A stretch of DNA of 64,000 nt from Sagittula marina (GTDB lineage Bacteria > Pseudomonadota > Alphaproteobacteria > Rhodobacterales > Rhodobacteraceae): NCBI RefSeq assembly GCF_014196795.1, contig NZ_JACIEJ010000005.1, positions 248,001 to 312,000 on the forward strand, read 5' to 3'. Within the stretch, counting starts at the first letter, position 1, and every line of letters begins with the position of its first letter. Both the position numbers and the translations under genes were made by a program. Positions 36,771 through 46,801 of the stretch are shown here, one piece after another. The notes under the pieces are model-generated. The model did not search any database, had not been told where the DNA came from, and saw nothing but the letters and a program-made list of their open reading frames with translations.

Positions 36771-38120
36771 TCAAGACAAAGGACCTGATTCGAGCCATTT
36801 CTCCAGCCAGTGAATATTGTATTCGCCGGTGTGGATGTCTTTTTCCTGCAAGAGCGCATGGAAAAGCGGCACAGTGGTGTCGACGCCATCCACGATCAGC
36901 TCTCCCAAGGCACGATTCAGGCGCGCCAGTGCCTCTGGTCGGTCGCGGCCGTGGACGATCAGCTTGGCGATCAAGCTGTCGTAGTAGGGCGGGATCCGGT
37001 AGCCGTCGTAAAGCGCGGAGTCCATGCGGACGCCAAGGCCGCCGGGCGCGTGGAAGTGCGAAATCGTGCCCGGAGAGGGGCGAAATTCCGGGAGCTTTTC
37101 GGCGTTGATCCGGACCTCGATGGCGTGACCGTTGATCTTGAGGTCATCCTGGGTGAAGGACAGCTTTTCGCCCGCAGCGACGCGAATTTGCTCACGGACA
37201 AGGTCCACGCCGAAAATCGCCTCGGTGACCGGGTGTTCGACCTGAAGACGGGTGTTCATTTCGATGAAGTAGAATTCCCCGTCCTCGTACAGGAATTCGA
37301 CGGTGCCCGCGCCACGGTAGCCCATTTGGGCAATGGCATCGGCGCAGATCTTGCCGATGCGCGCGCGCTCTGACGCGGTGATGGAGGGGCCGGGGGCTTC
37401 CTCGAATACCTTCTGGTGGCGCCGCTGGAGGGAACAATCGCGTTCACCCAAGTGCACGCCGCCGCCCTGACCGTCACCAAACACCTGAATTTCGATGTGG
37501 CGCGGTTTTTGCAGGTACTTCTCGATGTAGACTTCGTCGTTGCCAAAGGCCGCTTTGGCCTCGGACCGCGCAGTCAGGAAGGCACGCTCCATCTCGGCCT
37601 CGGAGGTGGCGACCTTCATGCCGCGCCCGCCGCCACCGGCGGTGGCCTTGATGATCACGGGGTAGCCGAAGTCCGCGCCGATCTGTTTGGCCTCTTCAAG
37701 CGTGGCGACACCGCCAGCAGAGCCGGGCACGCACGGAATACCAAGCTCCTTGGCGGTCTCCTTGGCGGTGATCTTATCCCCCATCATCGAAATATGTTCC
37801 GCCGACGGGCCGATGAATGTGATGTCGTGGTCTTCGACGATCTGAACAAACCGCTGATTCTCGGACAGGAAACCGTAACCGGGGTGAATTGCCGTGGCCC
37901 CCGTGACTTCGCAGGCAGAGATGATCGCCGGGATGGACAGATAGCTTTCCGCGCCGGACGCCGGTCCGATGCAGATGGTTTCGTCCGCCATGCGCACATG
38001 CATGGCATCGCTGTCAGCGGTGGAGTGCACCGCGACGGAGGGGATGCCCATCTCGCGGCAGGCACGGATCACCCGCAGGGCAATCTCGCCCCGGTTGGCG
38101 ATAAGGATTTTGTCAAACAT
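36771..38120 (-). CDS. accC: Acetyl-CoA carboxylase biotin carboxylase subunit
   Basis: AccC carboxylates biotin on AccB with ATP and bicarbonate, the first step of fatty acid synthesis. The 449-residue protein starts MFDKILIANRGEIALRV, has the ATP-grasp glycine loop GGGGRGMK and the conserved EMNTRLQVEHPVTE segment near residue 288. ATG at 38120 with AAAGGG upstream is preferred over an earlier ATG. It follows accB by ten bases. Confidence 0.97.
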   Translation of the reverse strand: MFDKILIANRGEIALRVIRACREMGIPSVAVHSTADSDAMHVRMADETICIGPASGAESYLSIPAIISACEVTGATAIHPGYGFLSENQRFVQIVEDHDITFIGPSAEHISMMGDKITAKETAKELGIPCVPGSAGGVATLEEAKQIGADFGYPVIIKATAGGGGRGMKVATSEAEMERAFLTARSEAKAAFGNDEVYIEKYLQKPRHIEIQVFGDGQGGGVHLGERDCSLQRRHQKVFEEAPGPSITASERARIGKICADAIAQMGYRGAGTVEFLYEDGEFYFIEMNTRLQVEHPVTEAIFGVDLVREQIRVAAGEKLSFTQDDLKINGHAIEVRINAEKLPEFRPSPGTISHFHAPGGLGVRMDSALYDGYRIPPYYDSLIAKLIVHGRDRPEALARLNRALGELIVDGVDTTVPLFHALLQEKDIHTGEYNIHWLEKWLESGPLS

Positions 38121-38130
38121 GCCGGGCCCT

Positions 38131-38622
38131 TTATTCAAGGATGACAAGAGGCGCGCCGTATTCGACGGGGGCGCCGTCCTCGACGAGGATGCGCTTGATT
38201 GTACCGGAGCGGGGCGCCGGAATGTGATTCATGGTCTTCATGGCCTCGACGATCAGCAGTGTGTCGCCTTCCGTGATTTGTGCGCCCACGGAGATGAACG
38301 CCGGAGCGCCCGGTTCCGCCTGCATGTAAACCGTGCCGACCATGGGGGAGGTGACCGCGCCGGGGTGCGAGGCGGGATCCTCGGGCATTTCAGCTGCGGC
38401 GGGGGCCGCGACCGGTGCCTGGGCCGGGGGGGCTGCCGCGGGGGCGGGCGCCGGCGCGGCGTAGGTCACTTGGGCCGCTGCCGTGCGTGCCACCCTGACG
38501 GTCAGACTGTCGTCTTCGCCGTATTCGCGGTTGACCTCCAACTCGGTCAGTTCGTTCTCTTGCAGAAGCTCTGCCAGAGCCTTGATAAAGGCCACGTCCG
38601 CTTCGTGGGTGTTTTTGCTCAT
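38131..38622 (-). CDS. accB: Acetyl-CoA carboxylase biotin carboxyl carrier protein
   Basis: AccB carries the biotin that shuttles between AccC and the carboxyltransferase. The 163-residue protein has an N-terminal helical part, an Ala/Pro-rich flexible linker (residues about 54-82) and the C-terminal biotinyl domain with EAMKTMNHI, the Lys being the biotin site. ATG at 38622 has AGGAC upstream. It is the first gene of accB-accC. Confidence 0.97.
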   Translation of the reverse strand: MSKNTHEADVAFIKALAELLQENELTELEVNREYGEDDSLTVRVARTAAAQVTYAAPAPAPAAAPPAQAPVAAPAAAEMPEDPASHPGAVTSPMVGTVYMQAEPGAPAFISVGAQITEGDTLLIVEAMKTMNHIPAPRSGTIKRILVEDGAPVEYGAPLVILE

Positions 38623-38798
38623 AACGTCCTCGTGCCAAATAGCCTTGCCGCTAGCGCCAACGCGCGGCTTGTGGTGCTTATAGGTCAGGTTTCGGGCGGT
38701 GAAAAGCGACCGCATGCCGTGATAACGGGGGCAAATGGCAGTCTGATCCGGCTAATTTCGGCAAAATCTGGCTGGTGGTCGGAAAAAGCGAGGATGGC

Positions 38799-39496
38799 AT
38801 GAACCTTTTGAACTGCTTGTTGCGGGTCGCAGAAGCCTCGCCGCAGGGCGGCGCCCTCTAGGATGGAACGGCGCTTTTCTGGGATTAGGCCGGTTTTCGG
38901 GGGCGCGCCGTGCGATTGGCGGTCGTGCTGATTGCATCTGCATCAAGCAAGGCGATCGCGTCGTTGTGGTCCTTTTGAACCGGCCGGATTGTCTTGTCGC
39001 CTTGTTCGGGATCTGGGCGGTCGGCGCGGTGGCGGTGCCTTTTGGCGATGTGGGGGCTTATGCGCGGTGATCTGGGTATGCCGGGTATTGGCAAAATCCG
39101 GAGGCGGCAGCCAAGACCTTGGGGGCGGCTTGCTTGGGACAGGGGACATGGGGGCGCTGGCCGCGGACGGTTCCCTGACGCAGAAGGATCGGTCAGAAAC
39201 CCTATCAGTTCAGACGGCAGCACAATTCATCCGCGTGAGGTCGAGGGTTTACTGCAATTTCATCTCGACGTGCTGGAGGTCTCGGTGATCGGACGCCCCG
39301 ACCCTGAATGGGGCGAAGATGCGGTAGCCTTCGTGGTGCAGCGGCCGGTGTGCGGAAGGCTGGAACGCGTGTAGGTCTTGAGCGGACCGGACGGTTCAAG
39401 CGTCCAGAGGCCTACCTGATGGTTGAATCGCTGCCGAAAAACAGCAACGGCAAGGTGCTCAAGACATCGTTGCGCGAGATGCTGGCGGCTTCCTGA
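38799..39496 (+). pseudogene. Decayed acyl-CoA synthetase (AMP-dependent synthetase)
   Basis: Fragments of one AMP-forming acyl-CoA synthetase can be read in order. The N-terminus (MNLLNCLLRVAEASPQ) is broken by TAG at 38859 and 38886. A shifted frame gives GDRVVVVLLNRPDCLVALFG followed by GIWAVGAVAVPFGDVG, ending in TGA at 39068. Further on come HPREVEGLL, VSVIGRPDPEWGEDAVAFVV and, in yet another frame, RFKRPEAYLMVESLPKNSNG with KVLKTSLREMLAAS to the stop. About 500 residues would be expected but the remnant spans only 700 bases, so most of the middle is deleted. The gene is clearly non-functional. Confidence 0.88.
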
Positions 39497-40161
39497 TAAG
39501 CGGCGGGCGCCTGCGACATGGTCGGGGAGGGCTGCGTTTGCTGCGCGGGGGCCGCGCGCACGGGCATGTTCATGGGCGCGCGATCCGGTGTGGGCGCGGC
39601 ACGGGTGGCAGCCAGCGGGTTCGTCTGGTTCTGGTTGGTTTTGGTCGTGCGGTTGACGGGTGTTGCGGTCGGCCCAGCCATCGGATTGGGGCCAGCTGCG
39701 GTCACGCCCTCCGCCGCGTTGGTGGAGGCCATGGCGTCCTCCGCGCTTTCGGCCTGATCGCTGTTGTTGGCGAGGGTGTTTGTGCCCCGGTTTTCTGCCA
39801 AGGCCATGCCCGTGGCAGGGATCGCATCTGAAATTGCGTTGCTGTCAACCAATGACTGGGTGCTGTCTTCTTTCTCGGGGGATTTGGCCTCACCGACGAT
39901 CTGATCCTGCAACATCTGCGAGATCTTGATTTGCATGATTGATGGCGGTGGGTTGTGCGTCGTCGGGTCGGGCTTGTTCTGCGCCGCACGCCAAAAGCCA
40001 GAGGGGGATGTGGCGTTTCCCAACTGAGTCTCGGGCCTGCGGGCGTCGAGAATGGGTTGAACCTTTGTCACCGAGCGGGTGGTGTCCGGTGCGCCCGGCA
40101 GGCTGAGGGGATGCCCCGTGGCCAGTGGCGCACTCTGATAAGAGAGGCCTTCAAGTTGCAT
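39412..40161 (-). CDS. Low-complexity protein of unknown function
   Basis: A frame of 249 residues with a GGAGC Shine-Dalgarno before the ATG at 40161. The N-terminal ~90 residues (LPGAPDTTRSV, ETQLGNATSPSGFWRAAQN, MQIKISQMLQDQIVGE) look like an ordinary protein; the rest is rich in Ala, Thr, Pro, Asn and Gln with low complexity. The C-terminal 28 residues are antisense to the decayed acyl-CoA synthetase. The original stop may have been lost. No family recognised; not certain to be functional. Confidence 0.55.
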   Translation of the reverse strand: MQLEGLSYQSAPLATGHPLSLPGAPDTTRSVTKVQPILDARRPETQLGNATSPSGFWRAAQNKPDPTTHNPPPSIMQIKISQMLQDQIVGEAKSPEKEDSTQSLVDSNAISDAIPATGMALAENRGTNTLANNSDQAESAEDAMASTNAAEGVTAAGPNPMAGPTATPVNRTTKTNQNQTNPLAATRAAPTPDRAPMNMPVRAAPAQQTQPSPTMSQAPAAYQEAASISRNDVLSTLPLLFFGSDSTIR

Positions 40162-40807
40162 TTCAGTGCTCCGTCCAGCTTGCCCCACCGCTGCGTCCAG
40201 TTAGCCCCACCGGACTACCCTAACATATAGAGAACATCTTCGCAGCGGGACCGGTCAAAATGGAAGGACTTTCACATCGCTTGATTAACATCACCTAAGA
40301 TCGTCTTGTTCTTGGAAACAATGCGCGGGGATACCCTGCGGTCGTTAACGGACATCGTGAGATGATAGTCACAAGGAGTTGCCAAATGTTTCGGGTCGCC
40401 GGGTGCCCGGTGTGATCTCTGTTACGACAGCGGGAGAGGGGGCCTTGTCCGGTCAGCGTTTAAGTGCCTGCGAAACAGAACGAAGGGCGCGGGAGGCTTT
40501 AGAGGAAACCTGTCAATTTCCTCAACGTCTTGCGGAGCGGAACCTTTATCGCAAGGCATGTCTGGATTGCCGCGCCGACGTATTGCCGAGGTCGCCGGAT
40601 CATCTCAGGGTCAAACCGGATTGTCAGCGGGACCGGGGACCGGAGGGCGTGGTCATTGGCCGGCCAGTTTATGGAATCATATAATCGGCGAGCTGACCGC
40701 TCAGCCTTACCAGCTAAAAAGCTGACACCCGCATGGGGGTTTGTGCAATGGCGCCCAACTCAGTGGAAGAGAGGCACCATTGCTTGTTTACCAACGTTTA
40801 TTTCGAC
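40162..40807. other. Intergenic region without a supported gene
   Basis: The 646 bases between the low-complexity gene and the acs stop have open frames on both strands, but none has a family resemblance or plausible composition. An AAGGAG with ATG at 40386 opens only nine codons. The region may be decayed coding sequence like its neighbour. I see no RNA gene or repeat. Confidence 0.5.
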
Positions 40808-42757
40808 TCATTCGCCCCGGTTCATGCGGTTTTCGATGAGGTCATCGACCACCTGTGGTTCTGCTAGGGTGGATGTGTCGCCGAGCGCGCCGTAGTCGTT
40901 TTCGGCGATCTTGCGCAGGATGCGGCGCATGATCTTGCCGGAGCGGGTTTTCGGCAGGCCCGGCGCCCACTGGATCAGATCCGGCGAGGCGATGGGGCCG
41001 ATTTCCGAGCGGACCCAGGTGCGCAGCTCCTTGCGCAGGTCTTCGGTCGGCTCGACGCCGTTCATCAGGGTCACGTAGCAGTAAATGCCCTGGCCCTTGA
41101 TCTCATGCGGGTAACCGACGACCGCAGCCTCGGCGACCTTTTCGTGGGCGACGAGGGCGGATTCCACCTCTGCCGTGCCCATGCGGTGGCCGGACACGTT
41201 GATCACGTCATCGACGCGGCCGGTGATCCAGTAATCGCCATCCGCGTCCCGGCGGCAGCCGTCGCCGGAGAAATAGTAGCCTTTGTAGTCCGAGAAATAC
41301 GTCTTCTCGAACCGTTCGTGGTCACCCCAGACGGTGCGCATCTGGCCCGGCCAGCTGTCGGCGATGGCCAGAACGCCCTCCGTCGGGGAGGCGTCGATTT
41401 CCTGCCCGCTCTGCGGGTCCAGCACCACCGGCTGAATGCCGAAGAATGGCTTCATCGCGGCGCCCGGTTTGGTGGCATGGGCGCCGGGCAGGGGGGTCAG
41501 CAGGTGCCCGCCGGTTTCCGTCTGCCACCATGTGTCCACGATGGGGCAGCGGCCACCGCCGACCAGGTCGTTGTACCAGTTCCAAGCCTCCGGGTTGATC
41601 GGTTCGCCCACCGTCCCGAGGAGTCGCAGCGAGGATAGATCGCATTTCGTTACGAATTCGTTGCCCTGGCCCATCAGCGCGCGAATCGCCGTGGGCGCGG
41701 TGTAGAACTGGTTCACCTTGTGCTTTTCACAGACCTGCCAAAAGCGGCTGGCGTCCGGATAGGTCGGCACGCCTTCGAACATCAGCGTGGTCGCGCCATT
41801 GGCCAAGGGCCCGTAAACAATATAGGAATGGCCCGTGACCCAGCCCACATCGGCGCTGCACCAGAAGACGTCGCCGTCGTGGTAATCGAACACGACCTCA
41901 TGCGTCAGGCTGGCGTAAAGCAAATATCCACCAGTGGTGTGTACAACGCCCTTGGGCTGACCCGTGGAGCCGGAGGTATAGAGAATGAACAGCGGGTCCT
42001 CGGCCTTCATTTCCGCCGGCTGGCAGTGGTCGGAGGCTTCGATCGCCATTTCGTTGTAGTCGTAGTCGCGGCCGTCGACCCAGGTGGTCTGGCCGCCGGT
42101 GCGTTTCACCACGAGGCATTTGACGCTGTCCTTGCAGTGCAGCAGCGCCTTGTCGGCATTGGTTTTCAGCGGGGTCTTGCGGCCGCCGCGCGGGGCTTCG
42201 TCCGCGGTGATCACGACCTTGGCGTCACAGCCGTTCACACGGGCGGACAGCGCGTCGGGGGAGAAACCGGCGAAAACGATGGAATGGATCGCGCCGATGC
42301 GGGCGCAGGCCAGCATGGCATAGGCGGCCTCGGGGATCATCGGCAGGTAGATGATGACCCGGTCACCTTTGCGCACGCCCATGGTTTCCAGCACGTTGGC
42401 CATGCGGCAGACGCGGCGGTGCAGGTCGTTGTAGGTGATCGACTGGGCGGCCTCGTTGGGGTCGTCGGGTTCAAAGATGATGGCGGTCTGGTTGCCGCGG
42501 GTTTCAAGATGGCGGTCGATGCAGTTGGCGGCGACGTTGAGCGTGCCATCGCGGAACCATTCGATGCTGACCTGGCCGAGGGTGAAATCAGTGTTCTTGA
42601 TCTCGGTCGGCTGCGTCATCCAGTCGAGCCGCTTCGCCTGCTCGCCCCAGAAGGCCTCCGGATCCGCCACCGAGCTCGCATACAGCGCGTCGTACCGCGC
42701 GGCGTCAACGTGGGCGCTTTTTGTCAACTCTTCGGACGGGGCGTATGTCTTGGTCAT
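40808..42757 (-). CDS. acs: Acetyl-CoA synthetase
   Basis: Acs activates acetate to acetyl-CoA through acetyl-AMP. The 649-residue protein has the AMP-binding motif [20 protein letters not shown] near residue 270, the WWQTETGG motif near 420 and the C-terminal [13 protein letters not shown] with the catalytic, acetylation-prone lysine. ATG at 42757 has GGAGGAGACCCC upstream. It is the last gene of a minus-strand run behind liv transporter genes, with an intercistronic hairpin just before it, and is divergent in context from an acetate-switch-like regulator set. Confidence 0.97.
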   Translation of the reverse strand: MTKTYAPSEELTKSAHVDAARYDALYASSVADPEAFWGEQAKRLDWMTQPTEIKNTDFTLGQVSIEWFRDGTLNVAANCIDRHLETRGNQTAIIFEPDDPNEAAQSITYNDLHRRVCRMANVLETMGVRKGDRVIIYLPMIPEAAYAMLACARIGAIHSIVFAGFSPDALSARVNGCDAKVVITADEAPRGGRKTPLKTNADKALLHCKDSVKCLVVKRTGGQTTWVDGRDYDYNEMAIEASDHCQPAEMKAEDPLFILYTSGSTGQPKGVVHTTGGYLLYASLTHEVVFDYHDGDVFWCSADVGWVTGHSYIVYGPLANGATTLMFEGVPTYPDASRFWQVCEKHKVNQFYTAPTAIRALMGQGNEFVTKCDLSSLRLLGTVGEPINPEAWNWYNDLVGGGRCPIVDTWWQTETGGHLLTPLPGAHATKPGAAMKPFFGIQPVVLDPQSGQEIDASPTEGVLAIADSWPGQMRTVWGDHERFEKTYFSDYKGYYFSGDGCRRDADGDYWITGRVDDVINVSGHRMGTAEVESALVAHEKVAEAAVVGYPHEIKGQGIYCYVTLMNGVEPTEDLRKELRTWVRSEIGPIASPDLIQWAPGLPKTRSGKIMRRILRKIAENDYGALGDTSTLAEPQVVDDLIENRMNRGE

Positions 42758-42779
42758 GGGGTCTCCTCCTGAAACGCTT

Positions 42780-42806
42780 GGGGCCAAAGGAATATCCCTT
42801 GGCCCC
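42780..42806 (-). other. Intercistronic hairpin upstream of acs
   Basis: GGGGCCAA (42780-42787) and TTGGCCCC (42799-42806) form an 8-bp stem in the 82-base gap between the livF-like gene and acs. No U-run follows on the minus strand. It could set the ratio between transporter and enzyme mRNA. Confidence 0.6.
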
Positions 42807-42839
42807 GAAAACAAGTCGTTCTTTGGTGCCGGGGCGCGG

Positions 42840-43595
42840 TCAGATGGCCAGATACTCCGCGCGCAGGCCTTCGTTTTCAAGCACCTCGGCGGCGGAGCCA
42901 TCGAACACGATGCTGCCAGTGTCGAGGATGACGGCCCGATCCGCCAGTTGCAAGGCGCGCACGGCGTTCTGCTCTACGAGGATCGTTGTCATGCCTTGCT
43001 CCTTGATCAGGCGCAGCGTCTTTTCGATCTCGTCCACGATGACAGGGGCAAGGCCCTCGTAGGGTTCGTCGAGCAGCAAGACTTTGATATCGCGGGCCAA
43101 AGCGCGCGCAATGGCCAGCATCTGCTGTTCGCCGCCGGACAGGGTTACGCCCTCTTGCTTGCGGCGTTCGCCCAAGCGGGGAAATAGATCGTAGAGCCGT
43201 TCCAGCGACCAGCCGATGGGCGGGGTGATCTGTGCCAGCTGCAGGTTTTCCTCCACCGTGAGGCCGGGGATGATGCGACGGTCCTCGGGCACAAGGCCCA
43301 GACCGGCGACAGAGGCCTGATGCGATTTCATCCGGTGAAGCGGCTGGTGGTCAAGCCAGATTTCCCCTTTGTTCACCTGGGGATCGTCAAGCCGCGCGAT
43401 TGAACGCAGCGTGGTCGTCTTGCCCGCGCCATTTCGGCCGAGCAGGGCGAGGATCTCGCCCTCGTGCACGTTGAAGGAAATGCCCTGCACGATGTAGCTC
43501 TCGCCGTAATAGGAATGCATGTCCCAGACGGAAAGGAAGGCGGGCGCGGTTTCGGCGTGGTTGGCGTTCTTGGAAAAATCCGGACGAACGTTCAT
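42840..43595 (-). CDS. livF: ABC transporter ATP-binding protein, LivF type
   Basis: One of the two ATPases of a branched-chain-amino-acid-type (HAAT) importer. The 251-residue protein has Walker A ([10 protein letters not shown]), the signature LSGGEQQ and Walker B ([13 protein letters not shown]). An extra ~20-residue N-terminal extension precedes the ABC domain. The transporter lies directly upstream of acs, which suggests a carboxylate or other acetate-related substrate. The liv symbol reflects family only. Confidence 0.9.
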   Translation of the reverse strand: MNVRPDFSKNANHAETAPAFLSVWDMHSYYGESYIVQGISFNVHEGEILALLGRNGAGKTTTLRSIARLDDPQVNKGEIWLDHQPLHRMKSHQASVAGLGLVPEDRRIIPGLTVEENLQLAQITPPIGWSLERLYDLFPRLGERRKQEGVTLSGGEQQMLAIARALARDIKVLLLDEPYEGLAPVIVDEIEKTLRLIKEQGMTTILVEQNAVRALQLADRAVILDTGSIVFDGSAAEVLENEGLRAEYLAI

Positions 43596-43641
43596 CTTGG
43601 GGTCCTTTCGAAAAGGCGTGATCTAGTCGCGAGGTGCCGTG

Positions 43642-43660
43642 GGGCGGGGGTGGCCCGCCC
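43642..43660 (-). other. GC hairpin between the livG- and livF-like genes
   Basis: GGGCGGG (43642-43648) and CCCGCCC (43654-43660) form a 7-bp stem with a 5-nt loop in the 77-base gap. There is no U-run. Confidence 0.5.
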
Positions 43661-43672
43661 GCGGTCAAAGGG

Positions 43673-44434
43673 TCAGGCGTGCGCCGTCTCGCCCAGGTAG
43701 GCTTCTTTCACCTTGGGATGGCCTTTGATCTTCTCGGGCACGTCTTCCACCAGCGGGGTGCCCTGGGCCAGAACCGTGATCCGGTCAGCGAGGCTGAACA
43801 CCACATGCATGTCGTGTTCGATGATGGCGATGGTGATGTTGCGGCTGTCCTTGATCTGCTTGAGCAGGTCGATGGTGTTGTTGGTGTCCGCCCGCGCCAT
43901 GCCGGCGGTGGGTTCATCCAGCAGCAGCAGTTTCGGTTCCTGGATCAGGCACATGGCCATTTCCAGCCGCCGCTTGTCACCGCGCGACATGGAGGCCGTG
44001 TGCATGTTGCGTTTGTCGAGCATGTTCACGTCGGCAAGCATTTGTTCGGCTTTGGTAACGAGCTCCGCCTCGGAGAGAACGCTGTGGTAGGCGTGCAGGC
44101 GATAGGCGCCGTCGCGACGTGCAAACAGCGGGATCATCATGTTTTCCATCACCGACAGATCGCTGAAGATTTCCGGCGTCTGAAACACGCGGGAGATGCC
44201 CATCTGGTTGATCTCATGCGGGGAGCGGCCCAGCACGGATTGGCCGTCAAACATCACGGACCCGGTGTCGGGGATCAGCTTGCCCACAAGACAGTTCAGC
44301 AGGGTGGATTTGCCTGCACCGTTCGGCCCGATGATCGCGTGGCAGGTGTTCTCCGCCACGCTGAGGTTGACGTCGGAGAGGGCTTTGAGACCGCCGAAGC
44401 GCTTGCCCACGTCTTTGACTTCGAGAATTCCCAT
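43673..44434 (-). CDS. livG: ABC transporter ATP-binding protein, LivG type
   Basis: The second ATPase of the importer, 253 residues, with Walker A (GPNGAGKSTLLNCL), signature MSRGDKRRLE in place of a canonical LSGGQ, and Walker B LLLLDEPTAGMARADT. The MSRGDKRR signature is typical of a subgroup of LivG-like proteins. It begins 12 bases after the stop of the livM-like gene and is co-transcribed with the rest. Confidence 0.92.
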   Translation of the reverse strand: MGILEVKDVGKRFGGLKALSDVNLSVAENTCHAIIGPNGAGKSTLLNCLVGKLIPDTGSVMFDGQSVLGRSPHEINQMGISRVFQTPEIFSDLSVMENMMIPLFARRDGAYRLHAYHSVLSEAELVTKAEQMLADVNMLDKRNMHTASMSRGDKRRLEMAMCLIQEPKLLLLDEPTAGMARADTNNTIDLLKQIKDSRNITIAIIEHDMHVVFSLADRITVLAQGTPLVEDVPEKIKGHPKVKEAYLGETAHA

Positions 44435-44446
44435 GTCAGGCGCTCC

Positions 44447-45646
44447 TTATTCCGCGGGCTCGGTTTTGGCGGACGTGTCGTCCGTCGGTTTCTTTCGACC
44501 AAACATCCGCCCAATGCGCTGCCCACCTTCGACCAGACCGCCGGGCAGAAAGGCGACCACCAGCATGAAGATGATACCAAGTGTCAGGTGCCATCCCTTG
44601 CCCACGAAGGGGTGCAGAATGCCGACCATCAGGTTCTCCAGCCCGTCGGGCATGAAGCTGAACCATGTGTGCAGGACGTTGTCGTTGATCTTGGAGAAGA
44701 TGTTCTCGAAGTATTTGATCATACCCGCGCCCAGCACCGGGCCGATCAAGGTGCCGGCGCCGCCAAGGATGGTCATCAGAACGACTTCGCCAGAGGCAGT
44801 CCATTGCATCCGCTCGGCCCCCGCAAGAGGGTCCATCGACGCCATCAAGCCACCGGCCAGACCCGCGTACATGCCCGAGATCACGAAGGCTGCCAGCGTG
44901 TAGGGCTTTGGGTTCAGGCCAGTGTAGTTCATCCGTGTCTGGTTCGACTTGATCGCGCGGAGCATCATGCCAAAGGGCGAGCGGAAGATCCGGATCGACA
45001 TGTAGAAGGCGAGGATCATCAGCACCGCGCAGACGTAGTAGCCCATGGAGAACGTGAAGGACCACGCCCCGAGTGCAAGATCCGTGGTGGCGCGCATCTC
45101 CATACCGAAGAGGTTGGTGACCGGGATCGAGCCGTCCGCCGTCTGGGAGATGCCGAGGATGCGCGGGTCGTCCAGCGTGATTTGCAGGCCGGTTTCGCCA
45201 TTGGTGATCGGCGTCAGCACCGAATAGGCCAGCGCAAAGGACATCTGGGCAAAGGCCAACGTCAGGATCGAGAAGTAGATCCCGGTCCGCCGCAGGGAGA
45301 TCCAGCCGATGAGCAGCGAGAACAGGCCAGCGATGACCACCGACAGGATGATCGCCGGAAGGATGTTCATGCTCAACAGTTTGAACATCCAGACCGCCGA
45401 GTAGGAGCCGACCCCGAGAAAGGCCGCGTGGCCGAAGGACAGGTAGCCGGTCAGGCCGAACAGGATGTTGAACCCGATGGCAAAGATCCCGAAGATCACG
45501 AAGCGTTGCATCAGGTCCGGGTAGCCCGCGTTGAACTGGGCCAGCCCGCTGTCGGTGGGGAAGGGGTTGAGGATGAAGGGGGCCAGCATCGTCAAGGCAA
45601 TGACGATCAGCAGCAGGTTGGTGTCTTTTTTCTGTAGTCCGAACAT
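44447..45646 (-). CDS. livM: ABC transporter permease, LivM type
   Basis: A 399-residue membrane permease with about nine hydrophobic segments and the family motifs [18 protein letters not shown] and [18 protein letters not shown]. The C-terminus has a charged tail of about 35 residues. It pairs with the LivH-type permease seven bases upstream. The presence of both permeases, both ATPases and a binding protein makes the importer complete. Confidence 0.93.
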   Translation of the reverse strand: MFGLQKKDTNLLLIVIALTMLAPFILNPFPTDSGLAQFNAGYPDLMQRFVIFGIFAIGFNILFGLTGYLSFGHAAFLGVGSYSAVWMFKLLSMNILPAIILSVVIAGLFSLLIGWISLRRTGIYFSILTLAFAQMSFALAYSVLTPITNGETGLQITLDDPRILGISQTADGSIPVTNLFGMEMRATTDLALGAWSFTFSMGYYVCAVLMILAFYMSIRIFRSPFGMMLRAIKSNQTRMNYTGLNPKPYTLAAFVISGMYAGLAGGLMASMDPLAGAERMQWTASGEVVLMTILGGAGTLIGPVLGAGMIKYFENIFSKINDNVLHTWFSFMPDGLENLMVGILHPFVGKGWHLTLGIIFMLVVAFLPGGLVEGGQRIGRMFGRKKPTDDTSAKTEPAE

Positions 45647-45652
45647 AGCGTT

Positions 45653-46660
45653 TTACTCCATCACACCTTTGCGTCCCAACAGGCCGCGCGGACGGACCAG
45701 AAGGATGATGATTGCCACGAGGTAGATGATGATCTGGTTGATACCGGGGATCAGGTCGATCACCCAGGTCATGGAGGCAAAGCTCTCGAGGATGCCGAGC
45801 AGGAAGCCCGCAGCCACCGCGCCGGGCAGGGAGCCCATTCCGCCGACCACAACCACGACGAAGCTCAGCACCAGAAAATCCATGCCCATGTGATAGTTGG
45901 GCGCGTTGATCGGGCCGTACATCACGCCCGCCAGACCGGCGACGCCTGCGGCAATGCCGAACATCAGGGTGAAGCGTTTGTCGATGTCGATGCCCAGCAG
46001 GCCGACGGTTTCCCGATCCGCCATGCCTGCGCGGACCACCATGCCGAAGGTTGTGAACTGCAAAAAGGCAAAGACCGCGCCGATGACCACCAGCGAAAAG
46101 CAGAAATAGACCACGCGCCATGCCGGGTAGAGGATGCCGGGCAGGACCTCGACCACACCGGACAGCGCCTCGGGGGCGGGGGTCTGGATCGGGTTCGCGC
46201 CGTAGAAGGCCTTGATGATCTCCTGCAATACGATGGCGAGGCCAAAGGTCACGAGGATCTGGTCCGCGTGGGGCCGCTTGTAGAAGTGTTTGATCAGGCC
46301 GCGTTCCATGACGTAGCCGATGACCAGCATGATCGGTATGGCGAACAGGATCGCCAGCGGCACGGACCAGTCGATGATGGCGGCCCCGGTGCTTTCGCCA
46401 AACCAGTCGATGACGTAGGGCGTCTTTATCACGGCGGGATTGCCGAGGAAGTCGGTGCGCGTCGGATCGACCGTCTCGAAGGACAGGTTCAGGATCCGCT
46501 GCAGCGTGACCGAACAAAAGGCGCCGATCATGAACAGCGCGCCGTGGGCAAAGTTCACCACACCCAGTGTGCCGAAAATGAGTGTAAGCCCCAGCGCGAT
46601 CAGCGCATAGGCCGAGCCCTTGTCGAGCCCGTTTAGAATTTGAAGCAGAATTGCGTCCAT
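45653..46660 (-). CDS. livH: ABC transporter permease, LivH type
   Basis: A 335-residue permease with eight or more membrane helices and the LivH motifs LGLTLIFGTLGVVNFAHG and GGMGSLPGAVAAGFLLG. The ATG at 46660 has AAGG eight bases upstream; a GTG three codons earlier is possible. It lies between the binding protein and the LivM-type permease. Confidence 0.94.
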   Translation of the reverse strand: MDAILLQILNGLDKGSAYALIALGLTLIFGTLGVVNFAHGALFMIGAFCSVTLQRILNLSFETVDPTRTDFLGNPAVIKTPYVIDWFGESTGAAIIDWSVPLAILFAIPIMLVIGYVMERGLIKHFYKRPHADQILVTFGLAIVLQEIIKAFYGANPIQTPAPEALSGVVEVLPGILYPAWRVVYFCFSLVVIGAVFAFLQFTTFGMVVRAGMADRETVGLLGIDIDKRFTLMFGIAAGVAGLAGVMYGPINAPNYHMGMDFLVLSFVVVVVGGMGSLPGAVAAGFLLGILESFASMTWVIDLIPGINQIIIYLVAIIILLVRPRGLLGRKGVME

Positions 46661-46801
46661 TGACCCCACCTTTGGGTTGCGTCGCGCGGATTGAGTGTGC
46701 CGAAGCCCCTGGCGTGGGTGGCCAGAGGTCGTGTCAGGCTGACGAAGTTGACGGTGTGCAAGGTGTTGGCAGGGAGGGGCGCGCCCACCCTGCCGGTTGC
46801 C

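Noticed and set aside
40379-40684. A 101-codon open frame in the gap before acs
   Set aside because: It starts with TTG inside its own Shine-Dalgarno, has Arg/Cys-rich random-looking composition and no family resemblance.
40748-40810. A tRNA-like string (CCAACTCAGTGGAAGAG)
   Set aside because: It resembles a D-arm only; no anticodon stem, T-loop or acceptor pairing can be built.
44436-46517. A 693-codon open frame on the same strand as the liv permeases
   Set aside because: It overlaps two clear permease genes in another frame and has no membrane segments or motifs.
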